Shown here: piece after piece, positions 1-8,540 of the stretch | Layout: each line of letters begins with the position of its first letter | How positions within the stretch are numbered: position 1 is the first letter of the stretch | Assembly: GCA_000961765.1 (NCBI GenBank) | Contig: LADT01000064.1 | Coordinates: forward strand, 1-42,224 | DNA length: 42,224 bases | Reading direction: 5' to 3' | From: Clostridiaceae bacterium BRH_c20a | GTDB lineage: Bacteria; Bacillota; Peptococcia; Peptococcales; BICA1-8 | Made by a program: the position numbers and the translations under genes | The notes under the pieces: generated by a model | Told to the model about the DNA's origin: nothing | Databases searched by the model: none | What the model saw: the letters and a program-made list of their open reading frames with translations, nothing else

Positions 1-229
1 ATATTATTACAAATTAAAACAAAAATCTACTAAAAAAACATCGCCCCAGTGATAATATGAATACTCTTCAACCTAACTTTTCAGAAAAAGTGGGAGATCT
101 TTTATGAACTACCTAGATAAGCATAAAACAATAGTAATCTTTATAAAAATGAACCAAAGCTATATTTTATGTATTTTCTATATTTTGTAATATTATCTCT
201 TTAAAATTTACTATTTTATATCCATTTTC
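1..229. other. AT-rich flank without a supported gene
   Basis: This stretch lies downstream of the HDAC-like gene. I see no convincing terminator hairpin or RNA. A 28-codon plus-strand frame (103-189) has a GGGAG-like element upstream, but its composition is only that of AT-rich DNA, so I do not call it a gene. Confidence 0.5.
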
Positions 230-1600
230 TTATAACTTAATCTCCCTTTCCTTTCGGCAATCATACTGCCGATAAATATCTGCTACCCTATCCTGGAGGT
301 AAATATATTGAAAATCGCCAGTATTGACCTGGCACATTTTCTCATACTTCTCTCTAGCCTCCTCTTGGCAATCTGGACAAGCCTGAATAGGTATCACAAT
401 ACAGTAAACTCTAGAGTTCTTATTCCTTACATGGGAGGCTTGAGAATCTATGGTTAAAAATCCTGGGCATTTAGCACATACCTTAACGGTTTCCAGCTGC
501 TTTTCGCTGATACCATCTGTATCATAGAAAATATGGCGTTTTCTTTCATAAAAAGATCCTGCTTTTTCCCTATTATTAGCTTGAATAACTTCTCGTTTAT
601 TAAATACTTCGAGGAGCTCTTCAACTATTGCCTTTAGTACTTTTAGGCGTTGGGGATTTTCTGCAAAGCTATATTTTCTATAATCCGGTTCATATAAATT
701 AGAGTAATCAATATCAGCCATAGCCATAATAATGCCCATGTTTATGTAAGGCAGGGCTGTTTCTATGGAATAGCCCCCTTCTAAGACTGCAATATCAGGC
801 GCAAGTTTTTTATTTAAAGCCGCATAACCCTGAGCAGAGAAATTCATATTAGCTAAAGGATCTTTATAGTGATTATCCTGACCTGCTGAGTTAATGACAA
901 GCTCCGGTTGAAATTTTTCAAGCACCGGCAGTACTAATTTATCCATGATAAACAGGATACCTTCATCAGTGGTTCCAGGTGGCAAGGGGATGTTAAGGGT
1001 AGTACCAAAAGCCAACGGTCCTCCAAGCTCATCCGTAAAGCCACTCCCTGGGAAAAGAGTGCGACCATCTTGGTGAAAAGAAATAAAAAGAACATCGGGG
1101 TCATGCCAGTAAATATCCTGAGTGCCATCTCCGTGATGTACATCGGTATCAATAATTGCAATACGCTTTATACCATATACCTTGCGCAGGTGTTCCACCA
1201 TGACAGCTTCGTTGTTGATATTACAAAAGCCCCGATTACCATGGACAACTCGCATAGCATGATGACCGGGAGGACGCACTAGGGCAAAACCGTTTCTTAT
1301 TTCCCCCTTCATTAAAGCGTCAGCTATTGTTATTGCACTTCCTGCCGCGATTAGATGGGCTTTTGTCGCTTGAGATTCTATATCTGGAACGCAAAAATGT
1401 ACCCGTGCAATATCCTTTAGCTCAGCTAGGCGTGGTTCTAGCTGAAGGATTTCAGGAAGGTCCATTATCCCTTCTTCAAAGAGCTGATCCCTGGTGTAGA
1501 GGAGCCTTTCTTCTCTTTCCGGATGGGTAGGGGAAATAGCCCAATCAAAGGCTGGAAAAAATATCAATCCCGTCTTACCATTACGATAATTTGGCTTCAC
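230..1600 (-). CDS. Histone deacetylase-family (acetoin-utilization type) hydrolase with cysteine-rich C-terminal extension
   Basis: The product is a zinc-dependent deacetylase-fold protein of 456 residues. Visible family motifs are RPPGHHA (about 109-115, the catalytic His pair), DTDVHHGDG (151-159, zinc ligands D153 and H155), SAGQDNHYKDP (D242 as third zinc ligand, with Q where the family usually has F) and LEGGYS, which carries the catalytic Tyr. The usual catalytic domain ends near residue 320. The last ~120 residues are an extension with two CxxC pairs (CAKC and CPDC), which could bind zinc or an Fe-S cluster. It starts at GTG, with GAGGAGG 8-10 bases upstream. The substrate is not evident; bacterial relatives act on acetylated proteins, polyamines or small amides. 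It is the last gene of the minus-strand series, 127 bases after hyuA. Confidence 0.85.
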   Translation of the reverse strand: MKPNYRNGKTGLIFFPAFDWAISPTHPEREERLLYTRDQLFEEGIMDLPEILQLEPRLAELKDIARVHFCVPDIESQATKAHLIAAGSAITIADALMKGEIRNGFALVRPPGHHAMRVVHGNRGFCNINNEAVMVEHLRKVYGIKRIAIIDTDVHHGDGTQDIYWHDPDVLFISFHQDGRTLFPGSGFTDELGGPLAFGTTLNIPLPPGTTDEGILFIMDKLVLPVLEKFQPELVINSAGQDNHYKDPLANMNFSAQGYAALNKKLAPDIAVLEGGYSIETALPYINMGIIMAMADIDYSNLYEPDYRKYSFAENPQRLKVLKAIVEELLEVFNKREVIQANNREKAGSFYERKRHIFYDTDGISEKQLETVKVCAKCPGFLTIDSQASHVRNKNSRVYCIVIPIQACPDCQEEAREKYEKMCQVNTGDFQYIYLQDRVADIYRQYDCRKEREIKL

Positions 1601-1671
1601 TAGCTGGATCCTCCTCTAACTTTTCTACATTTTATGTTTTCCCATAAAAATTGCAATCCTCTTATGATTTG

Positions 1672-1722
1672 TCTATCGACTATCGACTATTGACTATCAT
1701 TATCAATTATCAATTATCAGCC
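1672..1722. repeat. Short simple tandem repeats
   Basis: Heptamer-like units ATCGACT / ATTGACT followed by ATTATCA / ATTATCAATT are repeated in tandem between hyuA and the HDAC-like gene. This is a small low-complexity array with no coding potential, and its function is unknown. Confidence 0.7.
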
Positions 1723-1727
1723 ATGAC

Positions 1728-3404
1728 TTATAATTTTGCAATCCCATAATTTTTTATTACACCGGGAGCAATCTGAATACCAATATCAAACAATTTCCCT
1801 GTTGTTGAGTAACCACTTATTGTATTAAATTGTTCCTCTAGGAAAAATTCAGATTGATTAGCGTATTGGGGCAGGTCCCGTTTTACCATTATCTCCTCCA
1901 GATGTTTTTTCGCCATTTCTTTTGCACTATCTAGATTAAAATTGCTGGGAATCTTTCCGGATATCCCCCCAAAATTAAGATTATAATATTTTTCTTGAGT
2001 ATCAGCATGTAAGATTAAAGAAAGGGTTGGTCTAGCAACTGCAGCTCCCAAGGCATTGGCTACCTGGGCATAAGAATGGACCAAGGAACGACACCCAAGA
2101 CCTTTGGAGATAAGGGGAACAAAAGCTTTAGCAGCACCACCAATACCCACCACTTTATCAAGTTGAACTGAACGTTTATTTACTACTTCATAAACCTTAT
2201 ATGCGGGCTCCTCTTCCCAAGCTTTAAAAAGCTTTCTAATGTTTTCTTCCACACTATCGACAAATTGATTAACGATTAATTCTGCCAGCTCTTTAGCAGA
2301 TATTCCTAGGGGCGCAGCTATTTTTTCTAGTGCCCCCCGCGAAAGATCAAGCTCTCCTAATTTCCCATTCTCCAGAAAATTAATGGCATCACTAGGAGTA
2401 GCTATGGGACCACCAAAGCAAGCCGCCAAACCAGCGCGGTCTGGTCCGATGGTTACCTGGAGTCCAGCTAGTCTTACAGCACTATCTCCCCCCAAAGCAA
2501 TGGAAAGCATATTAAAGGAGCGGATACTAGTATAATGGCCTTCGATAATTGCACCTTTAGATGCATAAAGGGGCTTTCCTTGCAAGATAAGAGCTAGATC
2601 AGTGGTGGTTCCGCCAATATCTACAACTACGGAGGTTTCTTCATCCATAGTCAAAGCAAAGGCACCCATCACACTAGCAGCAGGCCCCGAGAAAACCGTT
2701 TCACAGGGATGCTCCAAGGCTACAGATAGAGGCATTGTACCCCCATCAGCTTTTAAAATACTCACAGGACAATTTATACCCCTATCTCGAAGTGCTTTTT
2801 CTATATTAACGGCAAATTTAGCCCATTTCTCTTGAGTCATGGCAGTATAATATGCGGTAGCCATTCGCCGCAGGAAATTGAGTTGTCCTGAAACTTCAGA
2901 GCCCAGAATGATTTCTAGCTCGGGATATTCCCTTAATAAAATTTCCTTAGCTCTACGCTCGTGTTCACTATTTCTAGGAGAAAACTTCCCGACAACAGCA
3001 GCCTTTGTTATGCCAGCTTCAGAAATAAGTTTGCTGGCTTTTATTACTTGTTCCTCATTTAGGGGCTCAATAATCCTTCCCCTAAAATCAGTAGCTCCAT
3101 CGATGATAAAAGTGTGGGGGAATAATTGCATATTCTTTAAATTTAGGCCCGGTCCGGGGACCACGACCAACGCTGTTTTATCACCTTTACCTGTAGCTAA
3201 TATATTGGTAACGAGAGTAGTACTTAAGGCTACCCTTGTAATATTACTTTTTTCTACTCCCTGGGTTAGTTCATCGAGGATAGTAAAGATAGATGCCTGC
3301 AAGTCATTTTCATCTGTGAGACACTTAGCCGAGCTTAAAATTTTCCCATCCTGCAATAAAACTCCGTCGGTTGAGGTACCCCCTATGTCAATTCCAATTA
3401 ACAA
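1728..3404 (-). CDS. Hydantoinase/oxoprolinase-family protein (HyuA-like)
   Basis: The 558-residue product belongs to the ASKHA-fold hydantoinase/oxoprolinase family, whose members hydrolyse cyclic amides with ATP. The N-terminus IGIDIGGTSTDGVL is the phosphate-binding loop of Hydant_A_N. VVVDIGGTTTDLAL near residue 265 is the second nucleotide-binding motif of the hydantoinase A core, and VGIGGAAKAFVP near residue 420 is the adenosine motif. At 558 residues it is shorter than typical HyuA (650-700), and no HyuB partner is adjacent, so the substrate cannot be assigned. The reading frame starts at TTG with a weak purine-rich upstream stretch. The first bases abut one copy of a ~107-bp intergenic repeat. 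It follows the glcDF pair after a terminator, so it is probably a separate transcript. Confidence 0.8.
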   Translation of the reverse strand: MLIGIDIGGTSTDGVLLQDGKILSSAKCLTDENDLQASIFTILDELTQGVEKSNITRVALSTTLVTNILATGKGDKTALVVVPGPGLNLKNMQLFPHTFIIDGATDFRGRIIEPLNEEQVIKASKLISEAGITKAAVVGKFSPRNSEHERRAKEILLREYPELEIILGSEVSGQLNFLRRMATAYYTAMTQEKWAKFAVNIEKALRDRGINCPVSILKADGGTMPLSVALEHPCETVFSGPAASVMGAFALTMDEETSVVVDIGGTTTDLALILQGKPLYASKGAIIEGHYTSIRSFNMLSIALGGDSAVRLAGLQVTIGPDRAGLAACFGGPIATPSDAINFLENGKLGELDLSRGALEKIAAPLGISAKELAELIVNQFVDSVEENIRKLFKAWEEEPAYKVYEVVNKRSVQLDKVVGIGGAAKAFVPLISKGLGCRSLVHSYAQVANALGAAVARPTLSLILHADTQEKYYNLNFGGISGKIPSNFNLDSAKEMAKKHLEEIMVKRDLPQYANQSEFFLEEQFNTISGYSTTGKLFDIGIQIAPGVIKNYGIAKL

Positions 3405-3411
3405 TTACCAT

Positions 3412-3518
3412 CACTTCTCTTTCCGGATATTTCTGCTTCCCGTTTCTCTTATTTTATCAGATTATCTCTTATTTAGTTTTTTCCATTTAATAAATTGAAA
3501 ACCTGCTGTTTACCCTAA
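3412..3518 (-). repeat. Intergenic repeat, copy A
   Basis: About 107 bp that align with 6355-6462 at roughly 80% identity by eye. Both share the blocks ATTTCTGCT, TTATCAGATT, TTAGTTTTTT and CTGCTG.TTACC. The two copies have the same orientation and each lies upstream of a minus-strand gene (hyuA here). No coding frame is conserved. It may be a dispersed repeat or a shared leader. Confidence 0.65.
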
Positions 3519-3566
3519 TTGATGCATCCTATTTTAGAGATAAGGCAAGACAAAATAGTCTTATAT

Positions 3567-3602
3567 AAAAAAAAGGGCCTATAGAATTAATTCTACAAGC
3601 TC
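3567..3602 (-). terminator. Intrinsic terminator after glcF
   Basis: On the minus strand a ~12-bp stem (GAGCTTGTAGAA with TTCTATAGGCCC, one mismatch and G-U pairs) is followed by eight T residues. It begins six bases beyond the glcF stop codon and ends the glcD-glcF transcript. Confidence 0.8.
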
Positions 3603-3607
3603 GTTTT

Positions 3608-4846
3608 TTATTGATGGCAGTCTGCCACCAGCTCTATAGTATGTTTTACTGGAGTATCAAGATTTTTCTTTTTTAAGCTGTGTTCTAACTGCATAATACA
3701 AGATGGGCAAGACGACGCTACTACATTTGCCTGGCTCTTTAAAATAGCTTTAACTTTATGCTGGGCAACATTTTGTGACAGATCATAATGAGTAAGATTA
3801 AAGGACCCGGCCGAACCACAGCATCTATCGGACACTTCCATCTCTTCAAATTCATAGCTAGGCGACAGCCGTTTTAAAAGCTCCCGCGGGCTGCTTCTGC
3901 CGCTTGGTGTCCTTTTTAAATGACAGGGATCATGATAGGTTACTTTTATGCCTAACTCCTTGGAAAAAATTTTTATATCAAGAATTTCAACCAAGAACCT
4001 ATTAATATCAATTACTTTTTTTGCTAAGTCAAAGGCTTCCTTATTAGCAAATAATTCCGGATATTTTAACCACGTAGACAAACAGGTAGCACAATCCATA
4101 ATAACATAATCTACTTCTAGGTTAACAAATTGTTTGATATTTTCCTCCGCTAAAAACCGTCCTGTCTCTATATCACCACTTGCTATAGCTGGGATACCGC
4201 AGCAAAACTGCTCAGGGATTACTACTTCAACATTATTTGCTCCTAACACCTTTAATAAGCTATAGCCAACCTGGGGTTTGACCAAATTAGTTACACAACC
4301 GGTAAAATAGGCAACCTTAAATCTAGGATTACTCAATTTATTCAATCCAGGTAAGTTTTCCCGAAAACTTTTACTTACAATTTGCGGTAGTAAGCTCTCT
4401 TTTTTTCCTAAATCCAAGGGTAGCATATTTAAAATACCTGATGCCCGCATAAGCTTTTGCAGCCCACTCTTTTGGTACACAGAAAGTAAACGTCCGGCTT
4501 TATTTAATCGGCCGTTATATTTTAATAAATGTTGGAAAATATTCCTTTTAATGATCGGCAAACCCCGGGCAGTTACCAAATCCTTACGAGCACTCATTAT
4601 TAATTTGTCTGCCCTTACGCCATTTGGACAGTTTTCTGTACAGGAACCACACAGCAAGCAGGTGGAGAAAATTTCTGCCAAAGAGTCGTTCCAATCCAAA
4701 TTACCGGACTGTAAATTTTCTAGCAGCTCTATCTTCCCTCTAGCGACAAAGGATTCGCGGCCTGTTTCACTGTAAAGAGGACAATGGGCCTGACAGCCAC
4801 CACATCGACTGCATTTATTTAATATATCTTTACAATTATCACCCAT
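3608..4846 (-). CDS. glcF: GlcF-like Fe-S subunit of a 2-hydroxyacid oxidase
   Basis: A ~412-residue iron-sulfur subunit that would take electrons from the partner FAD subunit encoded just upstream. The N-terminus has two 4Fe-4S motifs, CSRCGGCQAHCP and CLLCGSCTENCP. The C-terminal half has two CCG domains, with CCGIPAIASGD and CCGSAGSFN; this is the arrangement of GlcF and the heterodisulfide-reductase D-like family. ATG at 4846 is preceded by GGTGAGG; a GTG at 4855 directly abutting the glcD stop is the alternative. The near-zero gap to glcD indicates translational coupling. The electron acceptor is not shown by the sequence; a quinone or an electron-bifurcating partner are both possible. 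A terminator follows. Confidence 0.87.
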   Translation of the reverse strand: MGDNCKDILNKCSRCGGCQAHCPLYSETGRESFVARGKIELLENLQSGNLDWNDSLAEIFSTCLLCGSCTENCPNGVRADKLIMSARKDLVTARGLPIIKRNIFQHLLKYNGRLNKAGRLLSVYQKSGLQKLMRASGILNMLPLDLGKKESLLPQIVSKSFRENLPGLNKLSNPRFKVAYFTGCVTNLVKPQVGYSLLKVLGANNVEVVIPEQFCCGIPAIASGDIETGRFLAEENIKQFVNLEVDYVIMDCATCLSTWLKYPELFANKEAFDLAKKVIDINRFLVEILDIKIFSKELGIKVTYHDPCHLKRTPSGRSSPRELLKRLSPSYEFEEMEVSDRCCGSAGSFNLTHYDLSQNVAQHKVKAILKSQANVVASSCPSCIMQLEHSLKKKNLDTPVKHTIELVADCHQ

Positions 4847-4855
4847 AGCCCTCAC

Positions 4856-6226
4856 CTAAAAAATCTTCCCGGGATTTAGAATATTATTAGGATCCACTGC
4901 ATTTTTAATGGCCTTTAAATAACTTAAGCCGACTTCACCCATTTCCCATTTTAAATAAGGCTTTTTCATTACACCGATGCCGTGTTCCCCAGATAATGTC
5001 CCACCTAAGTCTAAGGCCGCCTTGAAAATCTCACCAACGGCTTTCTCCACCCGTTCCATTTCCTCAGGATCACTTTTGTCTGCAATTATATTTGGATGCA
5101 AATTACCATCACCTGCATGACCAAAAACCGGTAAATGAATATTATATTTTTTAGATATTTCTTGCAAACGTCTAACCATTTCCGGAATTTTACTCCGCGG
5201 AACAGTAGCATCCTCCGATATTTTAGTCGGCTTTAGCTGTACTATAGCTGAAGATACTGCCCGTCTAGCTTTCCATAATTTTTCTCTGTCCTCTAGCGTT
5301 GAGGCTATTTCAATTTTACGACACTTATTTCTTTTACAAATATCTTCAATAATCCCAATATCCTCATTAACTTGGACTGTAGAACCATCAACCTCCATAA
5401 GCAAAATGGCCTCTGCATCTAATGGCAGCCCTAGTCTGGCGTTTTTTTCTACACACTGAATTGTCAATTTATCCATTAGTTCCAATGTAGCTGGTATAAC
5501 CCCTTCAGTTACTATGGCCGCTACAGTGCTTGCTGCTGAATCAAGACTATCGAAAATAACTAAAGCAGTCTTTTTATCTTTCGGCTTAGGAACTAAACGA
5601 ACTGTAATCTCCGTAACCACACCTAAAGTTCCTTCGCTTCCTGTCATCAAGCGTTTCAAATCATAGCCAGTGACATTTTTTACCGTACGCCCACCTGTAC
5701 GCATGATTTCACCTGTGGGAGTTATGACTTCTAAGCCTAGGACATAATCACTAGTTACCCCATATTTAAATGCTCTTGGTCCTCCTGCATTTTCAGCAAT
5801 ATTTCCTCCCATGGTGCATGTTTTCAAGCTAGCCGGGTCAGGTGGATAGAATAGACCTATATTTTCTACTGCCTGGTGCAGATCTCCCGTAATAACCCCA
5901 GGTTCAACTACAGCCAACAAATCTTCTTTACTGATTTCTTTAATCTTGTTCATTCTGTTCAACACCAGAACCAGACCGCCATTTTGGGGGATCGAGCCAC
6001 CACTTAAACCTGTACCAGAACCACGGGGAAAAACAGGTATCTTCTCTGTATTTGCCAGCCCAATGATTTCCGCTACTTCTCTTGTAGTAGCAGGAAAAAC
6101 TACCCCAGCTGGGAGGCCTCTCTGAAAAGTTCCATCATAGGAATAACAAATCATTTCCTCAGCTTTGGTAATGACATACTGTTTTCCAACAATATTTTGT
6201 AGCTTTTTGATAATATGTTCATTCAT
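4856..6226 (-). CDS. glcD: FAD-linked oxidase, GlcD / D-lactate dehydrogenase type
   Basis: The 456-residue flavoprotein oxidises a 2-hydroxyacid such as glycolate or D-lactate. The FAD_binding_4 domain (about 35-175) includes PRGSGTGLSGGSIP and TMGGNIAENAGGPRAFKYG, and the C-terminal FAD-oxidase domain includes VFGHAGDGNLHPN and GTLSGEHGIG. The length is typical of GlcD. The start ATG has AAGGGG ten bases upstream. It is paired with glcF. The pair follows the microcompartment operon but is separated from it by a terminator and a 400-bp gap, so any link with diol metabolism (for instance lactate as a co-substrate) is inference. Glycolate versus D-lactate cannot be decided from sequence alone. 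Confidence 0.87.
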   Translation of the reverse strand: MNEHIIKKLQNIVGKQYVITKAEEMICYSYDGTFQRGLPAGVVFPATTREVAEIIGLANTEKIPVFPRGSGTGLSGGSIPQNGGLVLVLNRMNKIKEISKEDLLAVVEPGVITGDLHQAVENIGLFYPPDPASLKTCTMGGNIAENAGGPRAFKYGVTSDYVLGLEVITPTGEIMRTGGRTVKNVTGYDLKRLMTGSEGTLGVVTEITVRLVPKPKDKKTALVIFDSLDSAASTVAAIVTEGVIPATLELMDKLTIQCVEKNARLGLPLDAEAILLMEVDGSTVQVNEDIGIIEDICKRNKCRKIEIASTLEDREKLWKARRAVSSAIVQLKPTKISEDATVPRSKIPEMVRRLQEISKKYNIHLPVFGHAGDGNLHPNIIADKSDPEEMERVEKAVGEIFKAALDLGGTLSGEHGIGVMKKPYLKWEMGEVGLSYLKAIKNAVDPNNILNPGKIF

Positions 6227-6328
6227 GGCTTGTCATCCCCTTATGCTGAAATAATTACCGGCTAAGCACTCTTTTATTTTACATAACAACGATTTCTTAT
6301 AATATCTGTTGATATTATAAATTCGTGT

Positions 6329-6347
6329 TTGATAACAGCACTATCAA
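6329..6347. promoter_or_regulatory. Palindrome upstream of glcD, possible operator
   Basis: TTGATA and TATCAA form an inverted repeat with a 7-base spacer, and another GTTGATA lies at about 6309. It is about 105 bases upstream of the glcD start. The spacing is compatible with a dimeric repressor, but no regulator gene is adjacent, so this is only a candidate. Confidence 0.3.
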
Positions 6348-6354
6348 CTGCCTT

Positions 6355-6462
6355 CATTTCTCTTTCTGGATATTTCTGCTACCTTTATCTATTATCTTAT
6401 CAGATTCTTTCCTATATTAGTTTTTTATATTAAATGAATAGAAAGTCTGCTGATTACCATAA
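6355..6462 (-). repeat. Intergenic repeat, copy B
   Basis: Second copy of the repeat at 3412-3518, in the same orientation and ~130 bases upstream of glcD. The rest of 6227-6605 holds a possible promoter (TTGAAA with TGTAAT 18 bases downstream on the minus strand) and no open reading frame. Confidence 0.65.
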
Positions 6463-6605
6463 GAGGACATAATCAAATATGTCTCAGCCTATTAATTACA
6501 CTATAATAAGGGAAACTTTTTCAAAATTTATATCATCCAACAATAATATTTGCCAATATGGAAGACATTATAGCTTTATGGCATTGTACTGACGTCTATA
6601 ATTTT

Positions 6606-6636
6606 AAAAGGCCCTGTTCAATAAACAGAGCCTTTA
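6606..6636 (-). terminator. Intrinsic terminator of the microcompartment operon
   Basis: On the minus strand AAAGGCTCTGTT and AACAGGGCCTTT form a 12-bp stem with a 5-base loop, ending in TTTT. It starts seven bases after the pduT stop codon and marks the end of the pdu operon. Confidence 0.88.
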
Positions 6637-6642
6637 AAAATA

Positions 6643-7191
6643 CTACATAATTTTTGCTTTCAGATCTTTATGGGGTGCTGGAATAATAACTCTATCGACC
6701 AGTACCCCTAATTCCAAGACCTTATTAGAAGCTGCTTCTACCGCTGTTTGTACTGAACCTACATCACCTGTTAAATTCACTAAAGCTTTCCCACCCATAC
6801 CCCTAGCAAGTCTTACTTCAATTAATTCTATATTCGCAGCCTTAGCAGCGACATCAGCAGCTATTATCGCCGAAACTACCGAATAGGTTTCAATAATACC
6901 TAGTGCTTTAAGCTCTTCGACATGATTAGTAGCAAATAATGCAGGAAAAACTGTTTCGTGTATATTGGGAAGTACAACTTTATCTATTACCGACCCGGAA
7001 CAAATTTGACTGCCGCTTTCTACGGCACTCTTAACAGCATCCACATTTCCAGCAACTACTATAAAATATTTACCTGGGCAAACGGAACCTGCTTCGTATA
7101 ATTCTACATTACCAGCCTTAATCATGGTATCTGCTGCAAGTATTCCCTTAGCAATACTACATATCTCCAAAAAACCAACAGCCTTTTTCAA
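6643..7191 (-). CDS. pduT: PduT-like microcompartment shell protein (BMC-T with Fe-S cysteine)
   Basis: A tandem-BMC shell protein of 182 residues that forms pseudohexameric trimers. Two BMC domains are visible (about 3-85 and 95-180; the second begins ALGIIETYSVVSAIIAADVAAKAA). Cys38 in the motif SVCPGKYF sits exactly where Salmonella and Citrobacter PduT use Cys38 to bind a 4Fe-4S cluster at the trimer axis, so the protein probably passes electrons across the shell. TTG start after GGTGGTGATAA. It is the last gene of the operon, 12 bases after pduS. PduS and PduT form a known electron-transfer pair for cobalamin reduction or NADH oxidation inside the compartment. Confidence 0.93.
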   Translation of the reverse strand: MKKAVGFLEICSIAKGILAADTMIKAGNVELYEAGSVCPGKYFIVVAGNVDAVKSAVESGSQICSGSVIDKVVLPNIHETVFPALFATNHVEELKALGIIETYSVVSAIIAADVAAKAANIELIEVRLARGMGGKALVNLTGDVGSVQTAVEAASNKVLELGVLVDRVIIPAPHKDLKAKIM

Positions 7192-7203
7192 ATTATCACC
7201 ACC

Positions 7204-8520
7204 CTAAAGCCTTTTTATTAATAAATTTTCATTTAATTCCGCCACTATTCCGCTTATGCTGGCATGAATATTAGCCCCGAGACCTTTTTCAGGCATAACC
7301 CCTATCAACTGACCAAATTCTACTTTATCCCCTACATTAACTACTGGTAGCGCTGGCTCTCCGATATGTTGTTTTAAGGAAATACAAACTTCCTCCGGGT
7401 TTATTTTCATATTAACAATTGGAGCGGGAAGATCATATTCTTCAAGACCTAACCGGGATATTAACCTGCTACTGGCAATTTTACGCCAATTTCTCCCCTC
7501 TTGAGGCAGCAAATTGGTTCGTAAATGGGTATTTTTGATACCAGCTTTATTTAATTCACTTTTCAACATTTTAATGATTATCCGCGGGGATAGACCCATG
7601 GGACACGCAAATTTATCACAGACAGCACATTCTGAGCACAGATAAGCATTTGTTAACTGTGCTCCTCCCATTTCGGGGAAACCTACTGCTCTCATTATTT
7701 TATGAGGCTCCAAATCATGACCCAATAGATATCTGGGACACATATCCGTACAAATACGGCACTGACAACATGCTGCTCTGGCCCTTATTAGGCTTTGACG
7801 CAGTGATATTTCATTAAAATTAGCGGCTTTATGATTTTCTGGTAGGACAATTATTCCACCGGTAGTTTTTGTAATAACTCCATCATCAGCTATGCTGCCC
7901 ATCATAGGTCCGCCGTCAATTACTTTATAATTACGTATGGCTGCCCCACCTGCAAGATTAATTAAATTCTTGACTTTGCAGCCTAAGGGTACCTTTAATG
8001 TAATCGGATTTTTCACAGCACCGGTAATAGTAACAAATTTGTGGGTTACAGGCATTCCTTCTAGGGCAAAGAAAACGTTAAGTAAAGTTTCAACATTAAT
8101 AACGACACACCCAACTTTTAGGGGAATACTACCTTCGGGAACTACAATCTTAGTTACTTCATGAACTAGTACCTGCTCATCCCCTGCTGGGTAAAAATCC
8201 CCTAACTCAGTAATGCTTAATTTTTCATCTTTTGGCTTATCTCTTCTCAGGGAAGCCATTGCCTCTTTATACTTATTTTTCAAAGCAATTACACCAAAGG
8301 AAGCACCCGTTTCCTTTAGCAATATTTTTAATGTACTCCATAATTCTTTGGAATAAATGTCCATTATCTGCTGATTGGCTCTTAAAAGCGGTTCACATTC
8401 AGCACCATTAACTATAACATATTTAACTCTAGCGTTAAGTTTAACATGGGTCGGAAAGCCTGCCCCTCCCGCACCAACAACTCCTGAATTTTTTACCATC
8501 TCTAAAATATCATATGCCAT
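7204..8520 (-). CDS. pduS: PduS-like RnfC-type cobalamin reductase
   Basis: The 438-residue flavin and Fe-S oxidoreductase is related to RnfC/NqrF electron-transfer proteins. The N-terminal SLBB/Rnf-type NADH-binding region starts with VVGAGGAGFPTHVKL and has the motif VNGAECEP. Two 4Fe-4S motifs are visible, CCQCRICTDMCP and CSECAVCDKFACP, followed by a C-terminal sandwich-hybrid region. PduS reduces cob(III)alamin toward cob(I)alamin for the adenosyltransferase PduO, and binds PduT. ATG start with AAGGTGG upstream. It lies between pduP and pduT. Confidence 0.92.
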   Translation of the reverse strand: MAYDILEMVKNSGVVGAGGAGFPTHVKLNARVKYVIVNGAECEPLLRANQQIMDIYSKELWSTLKILLKETGASFGVIALKNKYKEAMASLRRDKPKDEKLSITELGDFYPAGDEQVLVHEVTKIVVPEGSIPLKVGCVVINVETLLNVFFALEGMPVTHKFVTITGAVKNPITLKVPLGCKVKNLINLAGGAAIRNYKVIDGGPMMGSIADDGVITKTTGGIIVLPENHKAANFNEISLRQSLIRARAACCQCRICTDMCPRYLLGHDLEPHKIMRAVGFPEMGGAQLTNAYLCSECAVCDKFACPMGLSPRIIIKMLKSELNKAGIKNTHLRTNLLPQEGRNWRKIASSRLISRLGLEEYDLPAPIVNMKINPEEVCISLKQHIGEPALPVVNVGDKVEFGQLIGVMPEKGLGANIHASISGIVAELNENLLIKRL

Positions 8521-8540
8521 TTACATTTCCACCTTTTTTC

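Noticed and set aside
103-189. 28-codon plus-strand frame with GGGAG upstream
   Set aside because: Low-complexity AT-rich composition, no homology recognised, and no terminator.
2878-3498. 206-codon plus-strand frame opposite hyuA
   Set aside because: It is the shadow of the minus-strand hydantoinase-like gene, with no ribosome binding site and low-complexity Ser/Thr/Phe composition.
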